Assembly (NCBI GenBank): GCA_029204225.1
Contig: CM055094.1
Location: 70,324,803-70,388,802, forward strand
Source of the DNA: Diphasiastrum complanatum
Taxonomy: Eukaryota; Streptophyta; Lycopodiopsida; Lycopodiales; Lycopodiaceae
Length of the DNA stretch: 64,000 bases
Direction: 5' to 3'
The number at the start of each line of letters is the position of its first letter. Position 1 is the stretch's first letter. The notes below the pieces were generated by a model, which saw nothing but the letters and a program-made list of their open reading frames with translations, did no database searches and had not been told where the DNA came from. Positions 54,405 through 64,000 of the stretch are shown piece by piece. The translations under genes were made by a program, and so were the position numbers.

Positions 54405-56430
54405 CAAAAAATATGGACGTGTATATGGCTCCCTTGATAGATGAGCTAAAGATTCTATGGCAAGGAGTTCAAGTGAGCGATATATCAAGACCATTGAGAC
54501 AAAGAGGTTTTGTGGTAAAGAGGATCTTGATGTGGATGATGCACGACTTTCCTGGCTATGGGGAATGTTCATGTGAGATATCCTTGGTATTGATTTGATT
54601 CTTGGTATTATATTAAATTTTATGTGCATTCACAAATTTTCTTTCAATTCGAACGTTGGACTCACGATTAAGCTGATTATTTTGTCTCAACGTAGGGCTC
54701 CAAACTAGTGGTTACAATGCGTGTCCCGTTTGTGGCGCGTATTTGCAGGCACGTCGTTCAAAACATCTGTGAAAGATCGTATATGAGGGCCACACTCGAT
54801 ATCTTCAACCCGATCACTCTAAGCATGATGGGCTTGTTGGCATCCTCATTCCATGAAGGTACAATACATATTTGGGCCAACTAATGGTACATGCCTTTTA
54901 TTTATTTTATGATTACTCTCTTTATGTTTCTTCGAACGATATATAATCTGCATCAAATGTGTGTGTTTGTTTGTTAATATTGTAGGCAAGTGATCGGCTT
55001 CGAATTTGGATGTCCAATCAAGATCTAGGATGACTCTCTCCCGGCATGAAGAGGTTATCAATATTTCATGAACTCCCATACTGGGAAGAATTGTTGATAA
55101 ACCATCTTCTGGACCCGATGCACATATTCAAATATGTCGAAAGCTCGATTTGGGAGCACGTGACTGGATCGAAAGATAAAAGACGTACGAGATGACCTAA
55201 AAGAAGTGGGAAAGATTGTCGATTTATCGCCACAAACGGTAGGGACTTCGATTGTCCTACCAGAGGCCCCATGGATCTTATCGAGGAGAGAAGAGACGAT
55301 TGTAAAGAAGGCAATAGCCTCTTTTCGAACTCCGACATGACAAATGCGATGCCTAAAGGGTGCCTTCACAAGGGACAACAAGCTAAGTGGACTAAAGTCT
55401 CATGACTGGCATAAATTTTAGAGGTTGGCATGGCATGTTTTTTTGACTTTTTTCCACCTCAACGTTAACATTGTCGATTACATTTTATAGCATGTCTTGT
55501 GATTTCATGATGATCTCATTGCGTATATATGTATCTCAATAATCATGACCAAATTGTTTTTGTGCATGTAGTTTGTGCTTCCCTTGGTGTTGAGAGAGTT
55601 CGTGACAAAGGAGTTAAGGAGTGCTATCTACAAAATCAGTAGCTTGGTGAGGTACGGTGAATGTGCTTGCGATTCGCATCATTATTTCTTGGGGTGATTC
55701 AAGATGATGATCACTAATATGTATGTAATTGTTGTTTCTCTTTCTTATGAAGACACATTTCATCCAAAGAGATACCGTTGGCATCCATTCAGATAGCAAG
55801 CGTGTTTGATCGAGACACACTTTCCCACATCCATTCTCAGCGTTCAAATGCATATGATTGTGCATTTGGTAGATGAGGTGGCCATTGTAGTTACATCATC
55901 TACTTGCGTCAATTGCTTGTTCTTAGTCCATTCTAGATTATTGCTATTGTGGTAATTTCCATGTTCCTTCACTAACATTGATTCATTTTTTTTAATTCAG
56001 GCACTGTCCATAGCTGTTGGACATTTTTCTTGGAACGATTCATGCGAACATTGAAGGGCTTTGTAAGTAAAATAACAAGGCCCAAGGGTAGCATGGCGAA
56101 AGCATAGTTCCATTTTGTTTAGTACAAAAAGTACAATGCACTGTGGACACATGGACGACACTTTCGTACGGAGCACATTGACTAAAATAGAAACACATAC
56201 GATTGTGGAGTCATGGCAAATTTTACCCAAGAGAGTCGAGCAAGCATGGTGGACACCAATTTAGTCTCTTCTCAACTTGATTATCGTGGGACAATCAATG
56301 ACATCCTCAAAGTTGGATTTAGGCAATTCAGCTTTTTCATATTTGATGTCAAATGGTTCAAAGTTATTTGCAATGGTCCCAATGCAACTGTCAGAAAAGA
56401 TGAGAATGGATCCAATTCTAGATGAAGCTA
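54405..56430 (+). pseudogene. tnp2 transposase pseudogene, unit 1
   Basis: Shows MDVYMAPLIDELKILWQGVQ (with Trp, unlike the TGA in units 0b, 2 and 3), LMWMMHDFPGYGEC, a degraded zinc-type motif, and FHELPYWEELLINHLLDPMH. Then follow the KSHDWH motif, an intron and FVLPLVLRE. The DUF4218 motif WTFFLERFMRTLKGFVSK is at about 56020-56080 and is uninterrupted here. A DUF4216-like segment (LDYRGTINDILKVGFRQF) lies at 56270-56400. Several frameshifts remain, for example near 55040 and 55185. Confidence 0.82.
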
Positions 56431-56979
56431 CTTTCTTATCTCTATATTTCCACCTTATTTTCTCTACTTTGGTTTTGCATTGGTTCCAGATCTTTGCAAC
56501 TATGACACTATATTTGATGGACAATTCTTGTGTAATATCAATGCAATGTTTTCTTGACAAATTACATCTTTTCAATGGTAACTATTTTGCTCCAAAAATA
56601 TCTAACAACAAGTTAATCTCTAATTCTAACATGGTATTTCCAACTTATCTCTTTCCAATTGAGAAGTTTGGCATTGTCATTGTTTTTGTGGATTTAATAG
56701 AATCGTATGTTTCTTACAAATTTTGTTCAAATTTTATTAGTTTGAAATAGTCTAATTGGCTTCATAAATCTAAATGAAAGGATGATCAAGTATTGGCATG
56801 AGATCAAAATGTGAAACACCTTTTGAACCATTTGTTTGTGAATATTTTTCTTTGGAGACAAGACAAGATAATTATTTCAAGAAATGCATTCTAAATTTTT
56901 ATGAACACAATTATGTTATTAGAGTATGTTAATATGCTTAGACATATTTTGAATCTATAAGATTTGAATTGTGCTTTTA

Positions 56980-56980
<1 letters not shown>

Positions 56981-57035
<55 letters not shown>

Positions 57036-57044
57036 ATATATATA
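56981..57044. repeat. TC/TA microsatellite between units 1 and 2
   Basis: (TC)11 at 56981-57002 followed by TA repeats to 57044, directly in front of CACTACTAAAG. Confidence 0.95.
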
Positions 57045-57400
57045 CACTACTAAAGAGTGCCCGTCCTTGACACCGGGGGCAATGGACGACCAACAATCTA
57101 TTTGGTGGCTTGCAGTCGAGACGTGTGGATGATGCTCAAAGTGGGCAACTGATGATTGAAGGTGGTAGACGGGCCGACGACCGACAAATTTGGGTTACCA
57201 CCGATGGTTTGGGTCGAAGGTCAATGGTCTGGTCAAAAGTTATCACTGACAATTAGACAAAATTTTGGGTGGCGGCCAATGGTTGGGGTGGATGGCCAAT
57301 GATCGTGACAGTCGATGATTTGGATGGTGGCCGATCTCGCACATCTTGAATCTTGTAACATCTCACACATCTCGGCCATAGTAGGGGTCAAAATTTAACC

Positions 57401-59880
57401 ATGTTCAACAATAACACAGGGAGTATCGTAAAAAAAGTTGACGGGCCCCACCCGTGGACTTGCACGAAGATATGTCCCGAGGAGACAACACACGAGGATG
57501 TGCCATTCATATTGCATGATCACGAGGGGGACATGGATAACATGATGGATGCGTTCTTCACAAATCCACCCGAGGCTACATTGACAAGGGAAGAAGAGAT
57601 GATGCATGGCTTGGCATCCACTCCTTTGTACGAGGGTGCACAAATGTCAAAGTTGCGAGCTTGTTTGCTACTTTTGAGCTTGCAAATCAAGTACCGTTGG
57701 TCAGATGCAAGCGTCACAGAGTTGTTTGGGTAAGCTTGCTTACTTCATGATGTGTGTTATAGACAAATTGCTCTAATCTCATTTTATATTTGATTCATGC
57801 AATGCGAGAAACTATATATAACTAATTACATAAATTTATATTTTGTCTTAGTTTGCTCAAGAGAAGGTTGCCCCCAAATAAATCAATGGCGGCATCTCAC
57901 GACAAGAAGCCCTTCTTATCCCCAAAAAATACAAGGCAAAAAATTTGGACGTGTATATGGCTCCCTTGATAGATGAGTTAAAGATTCTATGACAAGGTGT
58001 TCAAGTGAGTGATATATCAAGACCATTGAGACAAAGAGGTTTTGTGGTAAAGGGGATCCTGATGTGGATGATGCACGACTTTCTTGCCTATGGGGAATGT
58101 TCAGGTGAGATGTCTTTGCTATTGGTTTGATTCATGGTATTATATTGAATTTTATGTGCATTCACAAATTTTCTTTCAATTCAAACATTGGACTCACGAT
58201 TAACTTGGTGGTTTTGTCTCAATGTAGGGCTCCAAGCTAGTGGTTACAATGCGTGCCCCGTTTGTGGCGAGTATTTGCAAGCACGTCATTCAAAACGTCA
58301 GTGAAAGATGGTATATGAGGGCCACACTCGATATCTTCCACCCGATCACTCTAAGCGTGATGGGCTTGATGGCCAACACCCTCATTCCATGAAGGTTCAA
58401 TACATATTCGGGCCAACTAATGGTACATGTCATTTATTTATTTTATGATTACTCTCTTATGTTTCTTCTACCAATATATAATCTGCATTAAATGTCTGTG
58501 TTTGTTTGTTAATATTGTAGGCAAGTGATTGGCTTCGGATTTGGATGTCCAATCAAGATCTTGGATAACTCTCTCCTGGCATGAAGAAATTATCAATATT
58601 TCATGAACTTTCATACTGGGAAGAATTGTTGATACATCTTTTGGACCCGATGCACATATTAAAAAATGTCGAAAGCATGATCTGGGAACACGTGACTGGG
58701 CCGAAAGATAAAAAAGGCTTACGAGATGACCTAAAAGAAGTGGGAAAGATGGCCGATTTATGGCCACAAACGGTGGGGACTTTGATTGCCCTACCAAGGG
58801 CCCCATGGATCTTATCGAGGAGAGAAGAGGCGATTGTGAAGAGGGTAGTAGCCTCTTTTCGAACTCCGACAGGACACATGTAATGCCTAAAGGGTGCCTT
58901 CACAAGGGACAACAAGCTAAGTGGACTAAAGTCTCATGAATGGCATAAATTTTTACAGGTTGGCGTGGCATGTTTTTTGACTTTTTTCCACCTCAACGTT
59001 AACATTGTCGATTACATTTTATAGCATGTCTTGTCATTTCATGATGATCTCATTGGACATATATGTATCTCAATGATCATGACCAAATTGTTTTTTGTTC
59101 ATGCAGTTTGTGCTTCCCTTGGTGTTGAGAGGGTTCTTGACAGAGGAGTTGAGTGCAATCTACAAAATCAGTAGTTTGGTGAGGTACAGTGAATGTGCTT
59201 GCGATTCGCATCATTTTTTCTTTGGGTGATTCAAGATGATGATCTTACTAACACATATGTCATTGTTGTTTCTCTTTCTTATGAAGATACATTTCATCCA
59301 AAGAGATACCGTTGGCATCCATTGAGGCAGCAAGACAAAGCTCCATCAAGGCAGCGTGTTCGATCAAGAACCACTTTCCCACAGACATTCTCACCATTCA
59401 AGTGCATCTCATTGTGCAGTAGGTAGATGAGGTGGCCATCTACTTGCATCATTTAGCTATTCTTAGTCCATCCTAGACTATTGCTATTGTGGTAATTCCC
59501 ATGTTCCTTCACTAACATTGATTCATTTTTTTTTATTCAGGCACTGTCCACAACCGTTGGATGTTTTTCTTGGAACGATTCATGCGAACATAGAAGGGCT
59601 CTGTAAGACAAAGATAAGGAGCACATTGACTAAAATAGAAACACGTACGATTGTGGAGTCATGGCAAATTTTACCCAGGAGAGTTGAGCAAGCACGGTGG
59701 ACACCAATTTAGTCTCTTCTCAACTTGATTATCGTGGGACAATCAATGACATCCTCAAAGTTGGATTTAGTCAATTTAGATTTTCCATATTTGATGTCAA
59801 ATGGTTCAAAGTTATTTGCAATGGTCCCAATGCAACTGCCTAAAAAGATGAGAATGGATCCAATTCTAGATGAAGCTACT
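57401..59880 (+). pseudogene. tnp2 transposase pseudogene, unit 2
   Basis: The exon structure can be read from homology. Exon to 57729; intron 57730-57851; exon beginning LLKRRLPPNKSMAASHDKK; internal deletion; exon to 58104; intron 58105-58227; exon with CPVCGEYLQARHSKRQ; intron 58423-58520; exon to 58958 with ILSRREEAIVKRVVASF and KSHEWH; intron 58959-59106; exon 59107-59178 (FVLPLVLRGFLTEEL); then DUF4218 parts (NHFPTDILTIQVHLIV, RWMFFLERFMRT) and a DUF4216-like end. All introns are GT-AG. TGA replaces Trp in KILWQ and lies after HSKRQ, and about 120 residues of the catalytic core are missing, so it is not functional. Confidence 0.85.
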
Positions 59881-60428
59881 TTCTCATCTCTATATTTCCA
59901 CTTTAATTTCTCTACTTTGGTTTTGCATTGGTTCCAGGTCTTTGCAAGTATGACACTATATTTGATGGACAATTCCTTGTGTAATATCAACGCAATGTTT
60001 TCTAGACAAATTACATCTTTTCAATGGTAGCTATTTTGCTCCAAAAATATCTAATCAAGTTAATCTCTAATTCCAACATGGTATTTCCAACTTATCTCTT
60101 TCTAGTTGAAAAGTTTGGCATTGTCATCGTTTTTGTGGATTTAATAGAATCATATGTTTCTTACAAATTTTGCTCAAATTTTATTAGTTTGAAATAGTCT
60201 AATTGGCTTCATAAATCTGAATGAAAGGACAATCAAGTATTGGCATGAGATCAAAATGTGAAACACCTTTTGAACCATTTGTTTGTGAACATTTTTCTTT
60301 GGAGACAAGACAAGATAATTATTTCAAGAAATGCATTCTAAATTTTTATGAACACAATTGTGCTAGTGGAGCATGTTAATATGCTTAGACATATTTTGAA
60401 TCTATAAGATTTGAATTGTGCTTTTAAA

Positions 60429-60452
60429 AATATATATATATATATATATATA
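60429..60452. repeat. TA microsatellite inside the unit 2 tail
   Basis: A short TA tract separating the duplicated tail copies. Confidence 0.9.
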
Positions 60453-60585
60453 TCTTTGGACACAAGACAAGATAATTATTTCAAGAAATGCATTCTAAAT
60501 TTTTATGAACACAATTATGTTAGTGGAGTATGTTAATATGCTTAGACATATTTTGAATCTATAAGATTTGAATTGTGCTTTTAAT

Positions 60586-60608
60586 GTATATATATATATA
60601 TATACTAC
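60586..60608. repeat. TA microsatellite between units 2 and 3
   Basis: A TA tract running into TACTACTACTAAAGAGTGCC, the start of unit 3. Confidence 0.9.
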
Positions 60609-63600
60609 TACTACTAAAGAGTGCCCGTCCTTGACACCAGGGGCAATGGACGACCAACAATCTATGTGGTGGCTTGCAGTCGAGACGTGTGGATGATGCT
60701 CAAAGTGGGCAATTGATGATTGAAGGTGGCAGACAGGCCGACGACCGACAAATTTGGGTTACGACCGATGGTTTGGGTCGAAGGTCAATGGTCTGGTCAA
60801 AAGCTATCACTGACAATTAGCCAAAATTTTGGGTGGCGGCCAGTGGTTGGGGTGGATGGCCAATGATCATACAAATATGGTTTAGGGTTAAGGTGGCCGC
60901 CGACGATATGGGTGACAGTCGATGATTTGGATGGTGGCTGATCTCGCACATCTTGAATCTTGTAACATCTCACACATCTCGGCCATAGTAGGGGTCAAAA
61001 TTTAACCATGTTCAACAATAACACAGGGAGTATCGTAATAAAAAGTTGACGGGCCCCACCCGTGGACTTGCACGAAGATATGTCCCGAGGAGACAACACA
61101 CGAGGATGTGCCATTCATATTGCATGATCACGAGGGGGACATGGATAACATGATGGATGCATTCTTCACAAATCCACCCGAGGCTACATTGACAAGGGAA
61201 GAAGAGATGAGGCATGGCTTGCCATCCACTCCTTTGTACGAGGGTGCACAAATGTCAAAGTTACGAGCTTGTTTGCTACTTTTGAACTTGCAAATCAAGT
61301 ACCGTTGGTCAGATGCAAGCGTCACGGAGTTGTTTGGGTAAGCTTGCTTACTTCATGATGTGTGTTATAGACAAATTGCTCTAATCTCATTTTATGTTTG
61401 ATTCATGCAATGGGAGAAACTATATAAAACTAATTACATAAATTTATATTTTGTCTCAGTTTGCTCAGGAAAAGGTTGCCCCCAAATAACACCATGGCGG
61501 CATCTCGCGACAAGAAGCCCTTCTTATCCCCAAAAAATACAAGGCAAAAAATATGGACGTGTATATGGCTCCCATGATAGATGAGTTAAAGATTCTATGA
61601 CAAGGTGTTCAAGTGAGCGATATATCAAGACCACCGAGACAAAGAGGTTTTGTGGTAAAGGGGATCCTGATGTGGATGATGCACGAGTTTTCTGGCTATG
61701 GGAAACTCACTGCTATTGGTTTGATTCCTGGTATTATATTGAATTTCATGTGCATTCACAGAGTTTCTTTCAATTCAAACATTGGACTCACGATTAAGTT
61801 GGTGGTTTTGTCTCATGCGTGCCCTGTTTGTGGCGAGTATTTGCAAGCACATCATTCAAAACGTCAGTGAAAGATGGTATATGAGGGTCACACTCGATAT
61901 CTTCCACCCGATCACTCTAAGCGTGATGGGCTTGTTAGCCAACATCCTCATTCCATGAAGGTACAATACATATTCGGGCCAACTAATGGTACATGTCATT
62001 TATTTATTTTATGATTACTCTCTTTATGTTTCTTTTAACGATATATAATCTGCATTAAATGTCTGTGTTTGTTTGTTAATATTGTAGGCAAGTGATTGGC
62101 TTCGGATTTGGATGTCCAATCAGGATCTTGGACGACTCTCTCCCGGCATGAAGAGGTTATCAATATTTTATGAACTCTCATTCTGGGAAGAATTGTTCAT
62201 ACATCTTTTGGACCCGATGCACATATTAAAAAATGTCGAAAGCATGATCTGGGAACACGTGACTGGGTCGAAAGATAAAAAAGGTGTACGTGATGACCTA
62301 AAAGAAGTGGGAAAGATGGCCGATTTATGGCCACAAATGGTGGGGACTAGGATTGTCCTACTAAGGGCCCCATGGATCTTATCGAGGAGAGAAGAGGCAA
62401 TTGTGAAGAGGGTAGTAGCCTCTTTTCAAACTCCGACAGGACACATGCAATGCCTAAAGGGTGCCTTCACAAGGGACAACAAGCTAAGTGGACTAAAGTC
62501 TCATGAATGGCATAAATTTTTACAGGTTGGCATGGCATGTTTTTTGACTTGTTTCCACCTCAACGTTAACATTGTCGATTACATTTTATAGCATGTCTTG
62601 TCATTTCATGATGATCTCATTGCACATATATGTATCTCAATGATCATGACCAAATTGTTTTTTGTTCATGCAGTTTGTGCTTCCCTTGGTGTTGAGAGGG
62701 TTCTTGACAGAGGAGTTGAGTGCAATCTACAACATCAGTAGTTTGGTGAGGTACAGTGAATGTTCTTGCGATTCGCATCATTTTTTCTTCGGGTGATTCA
62801 AGATGATGATCTTACTAACACATATGTCATTGTTGTTTCTCTTTCTTATGAAGATACATTTCATCCAAAGAGATACCATTGGCATCCATTGAGGCAGCAA
62901 GACAAAGCTCCATCGGGGCAGCATGTCTGATCAAGAAGCACTTTCCCACAAACATTTTCACCAATCAAATGCATCTCATTGTCCATTTGTAGATGAGTTG
63001 GCCATCTACTTGTGTCATTTACCTATTCTTAGTCCATCCTAGACTATTGCTATTGTGGTAATTCCCATGTTCCTTCAATAACATTGATTCATTTTTTTTT
63101 ATTCAGGCACTGTCCACAGCCGTTGGATGTTTTTCTTGGAACGATTCATGCGAACATAGAAGGGCTTTGTAAGACAAAGAGCAAGGCCTAAGGGTAGCAT
63201 GGCGAAAAGATAGTTGAATCTCGTTCGGTACAAAAAATACAATGCATTGTGGACGCATGGACGACACTTTTGTATGGAGCACATTCACTAAAATAGAAAC
63301 ACGTACGATTGTGGAGTCATGGCAAATTTTACCCAAGAGAGTCGAGCAAGCACGGTGGACACCAATTTACTCTCTTCTCAACTTGATTATCGTGGGACAA
63401 TCAATGACATCCTCAAAGTTGGATTTAGGCAATTCAGCTTTTTCATATTTGACATCAAATGGTTCAAAGTTATTTGCAATGGTCCCAATGCAACTGTCAG
63501 AAAAGATGAGAATGGATCCAATTCTATATGAAGCTACTTTCTCATCTCTATATTTCCACTTTATTTTCTCTACTTTGGTTTTGCATTGGTTCCAGGTCTT

Positions 63601-64000
63601 TGCAAGTATGACACTATATTTGATGGACAATTCCTTGTGTAATATCAACGCAATGTTTTCTTGACAAATTACATCTTTTCAATGGTAGCTATTTTGCTCC
63701 AAAAATGTCTAACAACAAGTTAATCTCTAATTCTAACATGGTATTTCCAACTTATCTCTTTCCAGTTGAAAAGTTTGGCATTGTCATCGTTTTTGTGGAT
63801 TTAATAGCATCGTATGTTTCTTACAAATTTTGTTGAAAATTTATTAGTTTGAAATAGTCTAATTGGCTTCATAAATCTGAATGAAAGGACAATCAAGTAT
63901 TGGCATGAGATCAAAATGTGAAACACCTTTTGAACCATTTGTTTGTGAACATTTTTCTTTGGAGACAAGACAAGATAATTATTTCAAGAAATGCATTCTA
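60609..64000 (+). mobile_element. CACTA unit 3 (continues past window)
   Basis: Starts TACTACTAAAGAGTGCC (first base T, not C), with the same subterminal region, gene and tail order as unit 2. By comparison with unit 2 the last 170 bp or so are outside the window. It differs from unit 2 in keeping the block downstream of DUF4218 (63180-63290) and in losing a splice acceptor near 61815. Confidence 0.85.
61020..63530 (+). pseudogene. tnp2 transposase pseudogene, unit 3
   Basis: Same exon order as unit 2: exon to 61337, intron to 61459, and LLRKRLPPNNTMAASRDKK. It shares the same core deletion and frameshift before MDVYMAP and the same TGA in KILWQ. The next intron is damaged: the donor is changed and about 30 bp around the acceptor are gone (61813). 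The exon 62098-62525 is fully open (159-codon ORF from 62112) with FYELSFWEELFIHLLDPMHI, ILSRREEAIVKRVVASFQ and LSGLKSHEWHKFLQ. DUF4218 (HSRWMFFLERFMRT, then a stop) and the DUF4216-like end follow. Confidence 0.85.

Larger units (their letters stand above)
54391..57044 (+). mobile_element. CACTA unit 1 (5'-truncated)
   Basis: First of three head-to-tail units. It begins in the middle of tnp2 (AATACAACGCAAAAAATATGG) and lacks the terminus, subterminal region and first exons. It continues through DUF4218 and DUF4216-like regions to the AT-rich tail and TC/TA microsatellite. Confidence 0.85.
57045..60608 (+). mobile_element. CACTA unit 2 (complete unit, 3564 bp)
   Basis: Starts CACTACTAAAGAGTGCCCGT, the sequence expected for a CACTA terminal repeat. 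A subterminal region (57060-57320) rich in short motifs such as CCGATGG, CCAATGG and GACGACC follows. The tnp2-DUF4218-DUF4216 gene comes next, then an AT-rich tail present twice (about 60297-60425 and 60455-60585) around a TA tract. No inverted copy of the start is found at the right end; the next unit follows directly. Confidence 0.85.

Noticed and set aside
56261-56575. Antisense ORF of about 100 codons repeated in every CACTA unit (also 27823-28137, 59709-59990, 63367-63648), at first suggesting a Myb/SANT-like protein
   Set aside because: The plus strand of the same DNA reads as a DUF4216-like segment downstream of tnp2 and DUF4218 (LDYRGTINDILKVGFRQF), which fits the CACTA gene order. 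The antisense ORF is a shadow.

Overview
The window is nuclear DNA of a land plant and consists almost entirely of transposable elements at different stages of decay. The evidence for a plant is the set of families present: Ty1/Copia elements primed by initiator tRNA-Met, a chromodomain-bearing Ty3/Gypsy element, CACTA (En/Spm) tnp2 genes with DUF4218 and DUF4216 regions, and one spliced S1-type self-incompatibility homologue. Species and clade cannot be fixed from the sequence. I saw no rRNA, tRNA, organelle or bacterial genes.

Layout. 1-4629: a gag-only Copia derivative (Cop1), with the end of a second copy directly upstream. 4630-9783: a decayed Ty3/Gypsy polyprotein (Gypsy A), cut at its integrase by a tnp2 fragment (9784-10096). 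10097-12390: non-coding retroelement sequence. 12391-25650: copy 1 of a segmental duplication. It holds an antisense Copia gag fragment, a non-coding LTR element (element C), a flank called S, a 98-bp minisatellite split by a young intact Copia element (Copia B, 18457-24884), and a flank called T. 25663-26832: a second Gypsy A fragment. 26833-27796: unassigned sequence ending in an LTR-like promoter. 27797-30595: CACTA fragments. 30596-32107: nothing recognised. 32108-41084: antisense Copia G, interrupted by the second element C (35305-39361, duplication CTTTC). 41085-42962: S, a hairpin and the full minisatellite. 42963-52502: GC-rich non-autonomous LTR element D (duplication TTTAT), whose 3' LTR holds antisense chromovirus E (47665-52146, duplication CGTGG). 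52503-52942: T again. 53143-53670 (-): the S1-type gene. 54391-64000: three head-to-tail CACTA tnp2 units of about 3.6 kb, the last running off the window.

History inferred from nesting and LTR divergence. Element C entered Copia G first (its LTRs are about 92% identical by eye). The whole locus was then duplicated in direct orientation about 22 kb apart. Copia B then entered copy 1, and D followed by E entered copy 2 (LTRs about 99% identical). The only elements that look able to encode their own mobility are Copia B (one open 1316-codon gag-pol) and, apart from a 5' deletion and one stop codon, E. Cop1, C and D look like passengers that depend on proteins from relatives. The S1-type gene is the only convincing non-transposon gene.
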